Positions 34,797-44,069 of a DNA stretch of 45,404 nt are shown piece after piece. Made by a program: the position numbers and the translations under genes. How positions within the stretch are numbered: position 1 is the stretch's first letter; the number at the start of each line of letters is the position of its first letter. The notes below the pieces were generated by a model. The model was not told where the DNA came from. It made no database searches and saw only the letters and a program-made list of their open reading frames with translations. Origin of the DNA: Desulfobacteraceae bacterium (GTDB taxonomy: Bacteria > Desulfobacterota > Desulfobacteria > Desulfobacterales > Desulfococcaceae); NCBI GenBank assembly GCA_011390755.1, contig JAABRU010000041.1:1-45404 (forward strand), in the 5' to 3' direction.

Positions 34797-36014
34797 ATGA
34801 GCATTACAATAAAAAAAGTACAGGAAGCCGCAAAGATCATCCGGGATACGGTTATCCGGACACCTCTGGTACACTCGCCCACCTTCAGTCGCATTTTCGG
34901 GGCAGATATCCGCCTGAAACTGGAAAATCTGCAGCGCACCGGTTCCTTTAAAATCCGGGGGGCCGCGCATAAGATTTTTCTCCGAAGGCAGAACATCGGC
35001 CCGGAAGGGGTGGTCGCGGCTTCTGCCGGAAATCATGCACAGGGAGTGGCCCTGGCTGCCCGGGATGCGGGAATTCCGGCCACCATTATCATGCCGGAAT
35101 GGGCATCCATCAGCAAACAGGAGGCCACAGGCGGTTATGGGGGAAAAGTCATTCTGCACGGCGGAAGTGTGGGGGAAAGTCTGGAAAAAGCCCGGGAAAT
35201 GGCTGAGACGGGAAAGATGTTTATCCATCCCTTTGACGACAGCGATATTATTACGGGACAGGGAACCATCGGACTGGAGATTATGGAAGATATGATTGAT
35301 GCCGAAATGATCCTGGTTCCTGTCGGCGGGGGCGGGCTGATTTCCGGAGTTGCCATGACAGTCAAAACCCTGCGGCCCGATGCCCGCATCATCGGTGTGC
35401 AGGCTGCCGCATGCCCTTCCGCCTATGAATCCCTGCGGGAAGAAAAACGGATTGTCTGCGAATCCCGGACTTCCATAGCCGACGGCATCAGCGTAAAGCA
35501 GCCGGGGGAACAAAATTTTGAACTGATCCGGAAATATGCGGATGAAGTGGTGCTGGTGGACGAAGAGCATATTGCTGCGGCCATTCTCATGCTGCTGGAA
35601 CGCAAAAAAACTTTGGCGGAAGGGGCCGGGGCCGTGCCCCTGGCAGCCCTGCTCAGCGGTGCGGTAAAGGTGCCTGCGGACAGCAAAGTTGTGCTGCTTA
35701 TCAGCGGCGGCAATGTGGACAGCCCCCTGCTGGGGCGGATTATCCGCAAAGGTCTGTTAAAAAACAGCCGCATCATGCGCATCAAAGTCTATCTGGAAGA
35801 TATTCCCGGTTCCCTTTCCACCCTGCTTGCCCGGGTGGCCAGGCTCAGGGCCAATGTGCTGCACATTTTCCATGACCGGAACATCAAAGACATGCCCATG
35901 CATATCACCTATGTGGAACTGGAAGTGGAAACCCGCGGGGCCGAACATATCCGGGAAATCCGTACCGATCTGCAGAATGCGGGTTATCATCTGGGGGAAG
36001 ACAGTTTTCCCTGA
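34797..36014 (+). CDS. ilvA: Threonine ammonia-lyase (biosynthetic type, with ACT domain)
   Basis: PLP enzyme converting threonine to 2-oxobutanoate, entry to isoleucine. 405 residues. Start after aaataaggatctgcc. PLP Lys52 lies in LQRTGSFKIRGAAHK; the glycine loop is VPVGGGGLISGVA; the Ser/Gly end ISGGNVDSPLL. A C-terminal ACT domain (about 325-400, IKVYLEDIPGSLSTLLARVARL) suggests allosteric control by amino acid. The gene is isolated between two family C repeat regions, not in an ilv operon. Confidence 0.93.
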   Translation: MSITIKKVQEAAKIIRDTVIRTPLVHSPTFSRIFGADIRLKLENLQRTGSFKIRGAAHKIFLRRQNIGPEGVVAASAGNHAQGVALAARDAGIPATIIMPEWASISKQEATGGYGGKVILHGGSVGESLEKAREMAETGKMFIHPFDDSDIITGQGTIGLEIMEDMIDAEMILVPVGGGGLISGVAMTVKTLRPDARIIGVQAAACPSAYESLREEKRIVCESRTSIADGISVKQPGEQNFELIRKYADEVVLVDEEHIAAAILMLLERKKTLAEGAGAVPLAALLSGAVKVPADSKVVLLISGGNVDSPLLGRIIRKGLLKNSRIMRIKVYLEDIPGSLSTLLARVARLRANVLHIFHDRNIKDMPMHITYVELEVETRGAEHIREIRTDLQNAGYHLGEDSFP

Positions 36015-36199
36015 AGACCTGTTCTGTGAGTCATAATGCTCCGGATTTCTGTGAAAAGCGGATGCCTTTCCCAAGGGAAGACAGGACAGGTTCTGATGTA
36101 TCCGTTCTCGCAGAAACATCCGCAGGAGGGAAAATTGTATTGACTTTCCCGGACAATTCATTATATTCCTTTTTATAAATACAGATGGAAAACCTCGGA

Positions 36200-36665
36200 G
36201 TGCAAAAATTACGGACAGTGCCGGTTTTTCGCAGACACTTTCATATAAAGGGCATGAGACATAATTCACAGCGAAGCATGAAAATACACCGTAGAGACGC
36301 ACGGTGTGCGTCTCTGCAGAAGGACTTTCATATAAACCGCCATGACTGACGGTCACAACGAAGCATGAAAGCTGCGCGGAGTGCGAAAATTAAGGCGGAG
36401 GCCGGTTTTTCGCAGACACTTTCATATAAAGGGCCATGAGACATAATTCACAGCGAAACATGAAAATACACCGTAGAGACGCACGGTGTGCGTCTCTGCA
36501 GAAGCCACACACCGCAGAGACGCACACCGCAGAGACGCACACCGCAGAGACGCACACCGCAGAGACGCACACCGCAGAGACGCACACCGCAGAGACGCAC
36601 ACCGCAGAGACGCACACCGCAGAGACGCACACCGTGCGTCTCTACAGAAGGACTTTCATATAAAA
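36200..36665. repeat. Family C repeat region with 15-bp tandem array
   Basis: Contains inverted copies of the 34.1-34.6 kb blocks, including gagacgcacggtgtgcgtctc palindromes and cgcagacactttcatataaa. It reaches to within 10 bases of arsR and therefore forms its upstream region. Confidence 0.75.
36508..36627. repeat. 15-bp tandem repeat, 8 copies
   Basis: Unit cacaccgcagagacg, 8 perfect copies. Because 15 is a multiple of 3, all six frames stay open, which produces spurious ORFs on both strands. It lies about 45 bases upstream of the arsR start; copy-number change could move promoter elements. Confidence 0.9.
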
Positions 36666-36673
36666 TACAGGTG

Positions 36674-37015
36674 ATGAAAGACTTTATTAAAGTAATGAAA
36701 GCCCTGTCTGATCCGGGCCGGGTGAAGATTATCAAAATGCTGCAGCATAAAACCCTGTGCGTCTGCGAATTGCAGACTGCTTTGCAACTGTCCCAGCCCA
36801 CAGTTTCCAAGCACCTGAAAATACTGGAAAATGCCGGGTTGGTCTGTTCCCGGAAAGAGGGGCTCTGGGTCAATTATTCCCTTTCCCACGGCAGCAGCCC
36901 CTATGCGGCCACGCTGCTGGGCAGTCTGAAACACTGGCTGAATGAGGAAACGGAAATACGCGAACTGGTAAAAAAATTGCCGGATATTAACCGGGAATTC
37001 ATCCGCCGCCGGTGA
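36674..37015 (+). CDS. arsR: ArsR-family metal/redox-sensing repressor
   Basis: 113 residues from the ATG at 36674 (MKDFIKVMKALSDPGRVKII). The winged-helix DNA-binding domain includes LQLSQPTVSKHLKILENAGLV. The motif TLCVCELQ in the helix before the recognition helix matches the C-V-C site that binds As(III)/Sb(III) in ArsR proteins. It lies upstream of the redox/transport cluster and may control it, but the terminator at 36991-37031 suggests it is transcribed mainly alone. Confidence 0.9.
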   Translation: MKDFIKVMKALSDPGRVKIIKMLQHKTLCVCELQTALQLSQPTVSKHLKILENAGLVCSRKEGLWVNYSLSHGSSPYAATLLGSLKHWLNEETEIRELVKKLPDINREFIRRR

Positions 37016-37031
37016 ATTCCGGTTTTTTTTT
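36991..37031 (+). terminator. Intrinsic terminator overlapping the arsR stop
   Basis: Arms ccgggaattca (36991-37001) and tgaattccgg (37013-37022), one bulged base, followed by nine T's at 37023-37031. The stop TGA is in the right arm. Confidence 0.65.
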
Positions 37032-37154
37032 ATGTTCATATATTGCCAAATAGCGATATATTGACTGATTAAAGATTGGTGTATGGGGAAGTACCGGAAA
37101 AGCAGTCCGGGGCAATCAATCCGGATCTGCATACTCATTTAAGGAGAACCTGCC

Positions 37155-37679
37155 ATGCTGCTGAAAAGCTACCGGAAAGAGATTTTCCGGCCCGAATGCA
37201 ATCCCGCATTTACCTCTGTTCACTGCTATGCCCACCTTGACCAGGATGTGGGAGACGTTATTCCCTATCTGAATGCCGAGCTGGGGGGATTTCAGTGTAC
37301 GGAAGAACCGCCTTCTGTTACCTTTCAGATCCGGGGACGGCTGATTTCCGTCCATCCCAGAAAAATTGCCGTCAATTCTTTAAAAGATGAGGAAGAGGCG
37401 GAAAAAATTGTGAACTGGATGAAGAACCAGATCAATGAGATTTGGGAGCGCCGTGCGGAAATTCAGCCCTCTTTTGCACCAGCGCCCCGGCCCCAGGTCT
37501 TTGAAATTCTCAAACTGCTGCCCAAAACCAACTGCGGAAAGTGCAATCTGCCCACCTGCATGGTCTTTGCAGTGCAGATGGCCGAGGGTGTGAAAGGAGT
37601 GGAGGACTGTCCGCCTCTGGAAGGGGAAAATGCGGAGAAACTGAAAACGTATATGGGCAAATTCAATCTGGACTGGTGA
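37155..37679 (+). CDS. 4Fe-4S-binding protein
   Basis: 174 residues, start after taaggagaacc. The C-terminal part holds KTNCGKCNLPTCMVFAVQMAEG...VEDCPPL, the four-Cys cluster motif of the Fe-S domain seen in CO dehydrogenase/acetyl-CoA synthase small subunits and related proteins. The N-terminal half (CYAHLDQDVGDVIPYLNAELGG) matches a conserved region in similar two-part proteins. Role unknown; probably electron transfer or cluster sensing for the redox cluster that follows. Confidence 0.8.
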   Translation: MLLKSYRKEIFRPECNPAFTSVHCYAHLDQDVGDVIPYLNAELGGFQCTEEPPSVTFQIRGRLISVHPRKIAVNSLKDEEEAEKIVNWMKNQINEIWERRAEIQPSFAPAPRPQVFEILKLLPKTNCGKCNLPTCMVFAVQMAEGVKGVEDCPPLEGENAEKLKTYMGKFNLDW

Positions 37680-37819
37680 GCAGCAGAGATTCCGGCTCCC
37701 TCTTTCATAAATACCGTCCCGGCGGGACGGCACATACCAGCCCGGAAATTTATTGAATGTCCGTCCGGGACAGAACAAAGTCCCAAACGAGAAAAATTCT
37801 GTAATTTTGGGAGAAAAAT

Positions 37820-38311
37820 ATGAACACACTGCAAAAAACATCCTGGCAGGCCGCAGCAATTGTGCTGATGGGTTTTGCCCTTTCCATTGCTTTGAACAGT
37901 GTCCGGCCCAATGGCATTCCCCTTGTGGGAGACTGGTCTCCGGAAGGCCGGATCACAGGTGAGAGCGGAGAAAGTCTGATTATCCCCTTTGAGGATGCCA
38001 GGAAACTTTTTGAAGCCGGGGATGCCGTTTTTCTGGATGCCCGGCCCGCATCCGATTATGAATCCGGTCATATTCAGGGGGCAAAGAACCTCCCCTGGCT
38101 GGAATTTGATGATTATTTTGACCGGATTGTGGCGGAACTTCCGGAAAACCGAACAATTATCACCTACTGCGAAGGGGAAACCTGCGATCTGGGTAAACAG
38201 CTGGCCCGCGCGCTCATTGATATGGGGTTTCCCCATGTACGGGTGCTGGCCAACGGATGGGGGGTATGGAAGAAACAGGGACTGCCGGCTGCAAAGGGAG
38301 AAATGCCATGA
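37820..38311 (+). CDS. Membrane-anchored rhodanese-like protein
   Basis: 163 residues. One N-terminal membrane anchor (AAAIVLMGFALSIALNSVR) and a rhodanese domain: VFLDARPASDYESGHIQGAKNLPW, then the active-site loop TYCEGETCDLG with Cys in the expected place. It would move sulfane sulfur (or selenium) or act in thiol redox, facing the periplasm. The stop overlaps the start of the next gene (ATGA at 38308-38311), so they are co-translated. Confidence 0.87.
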   Translation: MNTLQKTSWQAAAIVLMGFALSIALNSVRPNGIPLVGDWSPEGRITGESGESLIIPFEDARKLFEAGDAVFLDARPASDYESGHIQGAKNLPWLEFDDYFDRIVAELPENRTIITYCEGETCDLGKQLARALIDMGFPHVRVLANGWGVWKKQGLPAAKGEMP

Positions 38312-39825
38312 GTTCCCATTCTGCGGAATGCTGTTCCCATCATGACAGCGATCATCCGCATGAAAAGGAGTGCGGGGGACATCATCACCATACAGTCTCT
38401 GCGGCAGACAGCAGCGGTTCCCGTCTGCTGATTACACTGCTTCTCAATTTCATCATTCCCAGCGCGCAGATCATTGGCGGACTGTATGCCCACAGCGTGG
38501 CCCTGATTTCGGATGCAGTGCATAATTTCAGTGACTTCACTGCCATACTGATTGCCTATTTCGCGTACCGGATTGGGCAGAAAGGTGCCTCCCTTTCCCA
38601 CAGTTTCGGATACCGCCGGGCCGAGGTGCTGGCGGCTTTGCTCAATGTCATCATCCTGGCCGCCGTATCCCTGTTTATCATCCGGGAGGCTGTGGAACGC
38701 TTTCTGAACCCGCAGCCGGTTATGGGCGAACTGGTGATGTGGATTGCAGGCATCGGTGTTCTGGGAAACGGTTTTTCCGCGTGGCTGCTGCACCGGGATG
38801 CCTCCCGCAGTCTGAATATGCGGGGAGCGTTTCTGCATATGATGGGCGATCTGCTCACCTCTGTGGCTGTGCTGATCAGCGGTATTATTCTGATATTCAA
38901 ACCCTGGTACTGGCTGGATCCGCTTTTTTCCCTGCTGATTGTGGTTTTCATTCTGAAAAACTGCTGGACGGTGCTGAAAGAGGCCGTGAATGTTCTGATG
39001 AACGCTACACCGGAGCAGATAGACCTGATCCGGGTCCAAAGAGAAATTGAGGAAACACAGGAAGTATGCAGTGCACATTATCTGCACGCCTGGCATTCCG
39101 GGTCGGGCAGTATCGCCTTTTCCGCGCATGTGGTGGTGGCCGATCAGATGCTCAGCCGGACGGAAAAAACAGGAGAAACCATTCGGGAGAAACTCAGACA
39201 TACTTTCGGTATTGATCACGCGATTCTTCAGTTTGAAACATTGGAGTGCGGCAGGGGCGGTGTGCTGTGTGAAATGTCATGCAACAGTGAATCAGAAAGC
39301 AGTTTCCCGGAAGCCGGGGGAGGGCATCGGCAGGAAAAATCCGGAAACAGGAAGGAAAAAATGAAAATACGGATTGTCACGGGCCTGCGGATATTGCTGG
39401 GCCTCGTCTTTATTTATGCAAGTGCGGATAAAATCATGCATCCCAAAGCCTTTGCCGAGGCGGTCTATAATTACCAGATTCTGCCGGATCAGCTGGTCAA
39501 TTTCACGGCACTTGCGCTGCCGGTGATTGAACTGCTGGCCGGGCTGTGCCTGATTTTCAATTTCTGGACACCGGGCGCAGTAACCCTGATCAATCTGATG
39601 CTGATTGCCTTTATTGCGGCCCTGGGCTTCAACCTTTCGCGGGGTATGAATATTGAGTGCGGATGTTTCCATGCTGCCACAGGAGAAGCCGGCAGGCAGG
39701 AGATGATTTGGACAATTGTGCGGGATATTGCCATGCTGGCCGCAGGTGTGTATATTTTTCTCATGCAGAAAAACGGAACCGGGGCAGGGCATGAGTCCGC
39801 GGCAAAGTCCGGTTCCGAAGAATAA
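38308..39825 (+). CDS. CDF cation efflux protein fused to MauE/DoxX-like membrane protein
   Basis: 505 residues in one frame. Residues about 1-315 are a cation diffusion facilitator (Zn/Cd/Co exporter, CzcD type): His-rich N-terminus (CCSHHDSDHPHEK, GGHHHH), ALISDAVHNFSD with the H-x-x-x-D metal site, and a C-terminal cytosolic domain. After a polar linker (SESESSFPEAGG) comes a MauE/DoxX-like domain of four helices (about 352-480, LGLVFIYASADKIMHP, NIECGCF). An internal ATG at 39361 with aggaaggaaaaa upstream could start the second part alone. Such parts are normally separate genes. Confidence 0.85.
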   Translation: MSSHSAECCSHHDSDHPHEKECGGHHHHTVSAADSSGSRLLITLLLNFIIPSAQIIGGLYAHSVALISDAVHNFSDFTAILIAYFAYRIGQKGASLSHSFGYRRAEVLAALLNVIILAAVSLFIIREAVERFLNPQPVMGELVMWIAGIGVLGNGFSAWLLHRDASRSLNMRGAFLHMMGDLLTSVAVLISGIILIFKPWYWLDPLFSLLIVVFILKNCWTVLKEAVNVLMNATPEQIDLIRVQREIEETQEVCSAHYLHAWHSGSGSIAFSAHVVVADQMLSRTEKTGETIREKLRHTFGIDHAILQFETLECGRGGVLCEMSCNSESESSFPEAGGGHRQEKSGNRKEKMKIRIVTGLRILLGLVFIYASADKIMHPKAFAEAVYNYQILPDQLVNFTALALPVIELLAGLCLIFNFWTPGAVTLINLMLIAFIAALGFNLSRGMNIECGCFHAATGEAGRQEMIWTIVRDIAMLAAGVYIFLMQKNGTGAGHESAAKSGSEE

Positions 39826-39849
39826 GAAAGGATAAAGGGTTTACAACAA

Positions 39850-40263
39850 ATGAAATTCCTTTCATTTTCATATCATCCGAAAAACAGGAAACATGGTTTC
39901 ACTTCGGGCATGGCGGTTTTTATCCTCGTGTTTACAGTCCTTACCGCATCCATGCCCTGCCAAAAGAAAAATATATGCAGGCCGGACAATGTGCCGGGAG
40001 CAAAAACCTGTGCCGGGGATTCAAAGCACAGGCATCTGCATATCTGCCAATTGAAAAAAAATGTTGCACTGCTGACAGACTCCTCTTCCTCCCGTACAGA
40101 GAAAAAGCAGAAAAGATCCCATCCGCAGACAGGGTCTTTTCTGCTTCTGCACCATTACGGCGGTCTTCCGAACCGGACATCCTTCCGCATGGCCCTGCAC
40201 GACGGGAAAATGCCGGGACACTCCCCAGTGATTATCCTTTTAACCTGCTCCTTTCTTTGTTAA
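39850..40263 (+). CDS. Hypothetical exported Cys/His-containing protein
   Basis: 137 residues, 24 bases after the CDF fusion and same strand. An N-terminal hydrophobic segment (GMAVFILVFTVLTAS) suggests export, followed by CQKKNICRPDN, KTCAGDSKHRHLHIC. I do not recognise a family. The ribosome-binding site is weak (aaagggtttacaaca). It could be a small metal-binding protein, or spurious. Confidence 0.4.
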   Translation: MKFLSFSYHPKNRKHGFTSGMAVFILVFTVLTASMPCQKKNICRPDNVPGAKTCAGDSKHRHLHICQLKKNVALLTDSSSSRTEKKQKRSHPQTGSFLLLHHYGGLPNRTSFRMALHDGKMPGHSPVIILLTCSFLC

Positions 40264-40682
40264 ATATTTTTATCCGGAATTCCGGTGCAAAACAGGGGAG
40301 TGGAAATCTGCCCTTTCAGGACGTGAAAATCTGACAGTGTTTCCGCCCTGCTTTTGTCCTGTCTGTAGTTTTTAATCTGTTTAACATATTTGATGAATCG
40401 GTAAAAAGTCCAAATTTCAAAAATCATTATTAATAAAATCTAAGTGTTAATATGTATCAAAACCTGATTTTCGGACTTTTTACGAGACCATCATATTTCA
40501 AACAAACAATAAAAATAGATTGTGTCCTGTGATAATTGAAAAGACCCTGCGTCCGTCTGTTAATGCACTGATTCTGAAACGGATCGGATAATTTTCTGAA
40601 TCATTTGCAAAAGCCCGGCGGATAAGGCTTTTCAATAAGGGCAGGACACTAATTAAAAATACGATACGGAGATTATTCGGAA
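40264..40682. other. Intergenic region with family D repeat
   Basis: 40398-40487 is a family D element (ggtaaaaagtccaaatttc ... ttcggactttttacgag). The remainder shows no gene. A promoter for the thioredoxin-ccdA pair is likely here. Confidence 0.55.
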
Positions 40683-41078
40683 ATGAAAAACGTATTTGTT
40701 ATACTGACTGTGGTTATGTGTTTCTGTCTGATACCTTCGGCATGGGCTGCGGACTCTCCGGAACCCGCGGCATCTGCGGCAAAACCGGAAGGACCGGTCA
40801 AAGGCATGGTGACGATGATTGATCTGGGGGCCAAAAAATGTATTCCCTGCAAAATGATGGCCCCGATTCTTGAAAAACTGGAAAAGGAATATAAAGACCG
40901 GGCTGCCATTATTTTTCTGGATGTATGGGAGAACCCGGCTCCTGCCAGAAAATTCAGGATACGGGGGATACCCACCCAGATATTTTTTGATAAAGAGGGG
41001 AATGAATATTATCGTCATACCGGTTTTCTGAATGAAGAAAGCATTGTTGCCATACTGAAAAAAATGGGTGTGGAATAG
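40683..41078 (+). CDS. Exported thioredoxin-fold protein
   Basis: 131 residues. Signal peptide MKNVFVILTVVMCFCLIPSAWA, then an alanine/proline linker and a thioredoxin fold with active site KKCIPCKMM (CxxC) and RGIPTQIFFDKEG with cis-Pro. Periplasmic thiol-disulfide reductase, probably kept reduced by the CcdA protein encoded 12 bases downstream. It ends in TAG, with the next gene's RBS after it. Confidence 0.88.
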   Translation: MKNVFVILTVVMCFCLIPSAWAADSPEPAASAAKPEGPVKGMVTMIDLGAKKCIPCKMMAPILEKLEKEYKDRAAIIFLDVWENPAPARKFRIRGIPTQIFFDKEGNEYYRHTGFLNEESIVAILKKMGVE

Positions 41079-41089
41079 GGGGAATTATT

Positions 41090-41800
41090 TTGGATCAGAT
41101 TTTTCTGACGGTAAATGAATGGATGACCGGCGGCATTGCCATTGCGGCCGCCGGGTGTTTTCTCTGGGGCATGATCAGTGTGCTGTTTTCCCCCTGCCAT
41201 ATGGCCTCCATCCCGCTGATTGTCAGTTATGTGGCCGGACAGAATCAGACACTGGAAGCCCGGCAGGGAGCCAAATACGCGCTGGCCTTTACCATCGGTC
41301 TGTTCATCACCATAGCACTGGTGGGCATTGTCTGCTCCCTGCTGGGAAGAATGCTGGGGGAAATCGGCCCCTACTGGACCATTCTGGTGGGAGCGATTCT
41401 CATCTGGGTGGCCCTGGACATGATGGGCGTATCGGCCTGCTCCATGTCCGGAGGACTGATGGGAAAACTGAAACTCAAAGGACTTTCCGGCGCGTTTGGC
41501 CTGGGACTGGCCTACGGTCTGCTTTCCGGTTCCTGCACCTTTGGATTCATTGCGCCGATTCTGGCTTTCATCACCATACAGAAACAGATAGCCGTGGGCA
41601 TTTTTTATATTGTGCTCTTCGGCATCGGTCACTGCATTCCCATCGCGGTGGCAGGCAGTTCCACCGCTTTGGTGCAGCGGATTCTGGAAAACGGCAGTTT
41701 TCAGAAAGGCAGTATCTGGTTCCGGAAGGCTGCCGGAATTGCCATCGGACTGTTCGGTCTTTATTTTATTGTCAATCCCTTTGTGGGGACATCGTTTTAA
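41090..41800 (+). CDS. ccdA: CcdA/DsbD-type membrane electron carrier
   Basis: 236 residues with six membrane segments. It transfers electrons from cytosolic thioredoxin to periplasmic thiol proteins. The paired Cys are in VLFSPCHMASIP (helix 1) and LLSGSCTFGFIAP (helix 4). The start is TTG at 41090 with ggggaatt upstream. Partner of the exported thioredoxin. Confidence 0.88.
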   Translation: MDQIFLTVNEWMTGGIAIAAAGCFLWGMISVLFSPCHMASIPLIVSYVAGQNQTLEARQGAKYALAFTIGLFITIALVGIVCSLLGRMLGEIGPYWTILVGAILIWVALDMMGVSACSMSGGLMGKLKLKGLSGAFGLGLAYGLLSGSCTFGFIAPILAFITIQKQIAVGIFYIVLFGIGHCIPIAVAGSSTALVQRILENGSFQKGSIWFRKAAGIAIGLFGLYFIVNPFVGTSF

Positions 41801-42166
41801 CAATGGTTCGGTAATTTTTTCTGATTTGCAGAGCATAAAAATATAACTGTCTGAAATCATTAAATCTGAATATTTTCTTTGCGTTTTACAACCTGCTGAA
41901 ATTATTCAGTCCGAATTTTTTTACCGAACTGTTGTTTAAGAAAATAGCAGAAAAATGAAAAGAAAAAAATGTCACTGCTGGTGGACAGGCGGATAAACGG
42001 GAGTCTCCCAATGGAAACTGTCTGATTTTTTTTAATATATTTAACTCAAATTGTCACCTGCAGAGCTAAGTTGCTGATTTTTTTTGTTCCGGCAGCTTTC
42101 GGGTATTCTGTAACTGCCTGACAGGTGGCAATCCGGGTTATATTTAACAGATTCATGGAGATGACT
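41801..42166. other. Intergenic region upstream of the permease
   Basis: AT-rich. I see no gene, only a 13-codon Cys/Trp-rich frame at about 41956 that I do not call. The permease start and its GGAG site are at the right end. Confidence 0.5.
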
Positions 42167-43339
42167 ATGAAAGAGCGCACAAAACTGCTGATTCTGATCG
42201 GCATCTATGTGATTTGCTATTATGTTCCCTGGGATCATCCCACCATCCGCCAGTCCGGACTGGAAGCCTTTATGATGCTGCGGGAATACGCACGGGAGCA
42301 TGTGCTGACCTGCCTGATTCCGGCCTTTTTTATTGCCGGAGCCATATCGGTTTTTGTATCCCAGGCATCGGTGCTCAAATATTTCGGTGCGCAGGCCGGT
42401 AAAATTCTGTCTTACGGTGTGGCCTCGGTTTCCGGAACCATTCTGGCTGTCTGTTCCTGCACGGTGCTGCCCCTGTTTGCAGGAATTTACACCAGAGGCG
42501 CGGGCATTGGCCCGGCCACGGCCTTTCTGTATTCCGGTCCGGCCATCAATGTGCTGGCCATTGCCATGACCGCCCGGATTCTGGGCTGGCAGTTGGGACT
42601 GGCCCGCGCGATCTGCGCGGTGATTTTTGCCATTGTGGCAGGTCTGCTGATGGCCCTGATTTTCCGCAAAGACGATGCCGCGCGCACAGCCGGTCAGATT
42701 TATGTTCCGGAAGACGGCGCAAAAGAGCGGACCCTGGGGCAGGACGGGCTTTATATGCTCACCATGGTGCTGATTCTGGTGTTTGCGGCCTTTGCCAAAC
42801 CGGCTCCCGGTTCCACGGGCATATGGCCCTTTATTTTCGGCATCAAATGGTATATGACGGGTATCCTGCTGATCCTTCTTGGATTTATGATCAAAACCTG
42901 GTTCACACAGGAAGAACGCACGGACTGGGTGCAGGCCACATGGGGCTTTATGAAACAGATATTCCCCCTGCTGGGCGCGGGTGTGCTGGTCGCGGGATTC
43001 ACCCTGGGGCGGCCCGGACATCCGGCCCTGATTCCGGAGCACTGGATTCAGTCCCTGGTGGGCGGAAATTCCTTCGGAGCGAACCTGTTTGCATCCCTGG
43101 CCGGTGCACTGATGTATTTTGCCACCCTGACGGAAATTCCCATTCTGCAGGGACTGCTGGGTTCCGGCATGGGCAAAGGCCCGGCCCTTGCGCTTCTGCT
43201 GGCAGGTCCGGCCCTGTCTCTGCCCAATATGCTGGTCATCGGCGGGGTTATGGGGGTGAAAAAAACAGCCGTATTCTGCGGCATTATCGTCGTACTTTCC
43301 ACCATTGCGGGGATGATATACGGCACTTTTTTTGTATAG
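42167..43339 (+). CDS. ArsP-like permease (DUF318 family)
   Basis: 390 residues from ATG 42167 (MKERTKLLILIGIYVICYY); GGAG lies 7 bases upstream. About eight to ten membrane segments. Typical motif AVCSCTVLPLFAGIYTRGAGIGPATAFLYSGPAINVLAI, with the Cys pair; a second repeat-like half holds LTEIPILQGLLGSGMGKGPALALLLAGPALSLPNML. Some family members export organoarsenicals. Here it is followed by a glutaredoxin-like protein, a common pairing. Substrate not shown. Confidence 0.87.
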   Translation: MKERTKLLILIGIYVICYYVPWDHPTIRQSGLEAFMMLREYAREHVLTCLIPAFFIAGAISVFVSQASVLKYFGAQAGKILSYGVASVSGTILAVCSCTVLPLFAGIYTRGAGIGPATAFLYSGPAINVLAIAMTARILGWQLGLARAICAVIFAIVAGLLMALIFRKDDAARTAGQIYVPEDGAKERTLGQDGLYMLTMVLILVFAAFAKPAPGSTGIWPFIFGIKWYMTGILLILLGFMIKTWFTQEERTDWVQATWGFMKQIFPLLGAGVLVAGFTLGRPGHPALIPEHWIQSLVGGNSFGANLFASLAGALMYFATLTEIPILQGLLGSGMGKGPALALLLAGPALSLPNMLVIGGVMGVKKTAVFCGIIVVLSTIAGMIYGTFFV

Positions 43340-43343
43340 ATAC

Positions 43344-43445
43344 TCAGTAGATCGAAAAATTTTCCCCCGGATACGGTTTTACAACTGTCCCGGAGTGCAA
43401 AAATACAATTTTTGCACTCCTCCGGAAACTTTTCGATCTACTGAT
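43344..43445. repeat. MITE-like palindromic repeat, family B
   Basis: Ends tcagtagatcgaaaaat and tttcgatctactga, with ggagtgcaaaaatacaa and its complement inside. It begins 4 bases after the permease stop and may serve as its 3' hairpin. Confidence 0.75.
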
Positions 43446-43485
43446 ACTGATTGGAATGTCAAATATATTTCTGTATACTCAGAAA

Positions 43486-43786
43486 AGTTGCGGAGGAGTG
43501 CCGGGCTGAAAGTCTGGCAGTCTTCCAAACTTTCAGTTTGGACTCCCCGGTCCGGACTTTTAAAAGGGTAAAAAATTTATTTGACAGACCACTGATGATC
43601 CCGCAAAAAGTCGGAAAATCAGGTTTTGATACACATAATCTGCAGATTTTATTATCTGACTTTTTACGGGTTCACCAACATTGATGTATATGTAAAAAGT
43701 CCGAAATCCGGGTATTTCAGCAGTTTAACATGCTGATTTTACTAAGGCTGAATTCCGGAAAAATGACTTTTTACGGGTTCACCAAC
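43486..43786. repeat. Family E and two family D elements in tandem
   Basis: Family E at about 43490-43555 (gctgaaagtctggc / ccaaactttcagtttgg). Family D copies at 43597-43677 and 43692-43786; both are followed by gggttcaccaacattga, a 17-bp direct repeat. No gene is present. Confidence 0.6.
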
Positions 43787-43823
43787 ATTGAGAAACGGAT
43801 ATAAACAAAACAGGAGGAAAAAA

Positions 43824-44057
43824 ATGGAAATCAAAATTCTGGGACCCGGATGTCCCAAATGTGAAAAAACAGCCGGTATTGTAAATGAGGCACTGACGGA
43901 AACCGGTGTGAGCGCCAATGTGGAAAAAATAAAAGACGTGATGCAGATTGCCAAATTCGGTGTTTTCGGCACACCTGCGGTGATCATTGACGGGGATGTG
44001 AAATGCGTGGGCAAGATTCCCGGCAAAGATGATGTTAAAAAATGGCTGGGAAAATGA
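43824..44057 (+). CDS. Glutaredoxin-like small thioredoxin (redox-active disulfide protein 2 type)
   Basis: 77 residues from the ATG at 43824 after CAGGAGG. MEIKILGPGCPKCEKT holds the CxxC site; VFGTPAVIIDGDVKCVG is the cis-Pro loop. Cytosolic thiol redox protein of the MTH895/TM0996 type, often found next to ArsP-like permeases and ArsR. It could reduce a metalloid or service the permease Cys pair; that is inference. Confidence 0.88.
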   Translation: MEIKILGPGCPKCEKTAGIVNEALTETGVSANVEKIKDVMQIAKFGVFGTPAVIIDGDVKCVGKIPGKDDVKKWLGK

Positions 44058-44069
44058 GGAGCGGATTAT

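Noticed and set aside
36390..36873. ORFs on both strands across the 15-bp array
   Set aside because: The repeat length is a multiple of three, so all frames stay open; products are simple repeats.
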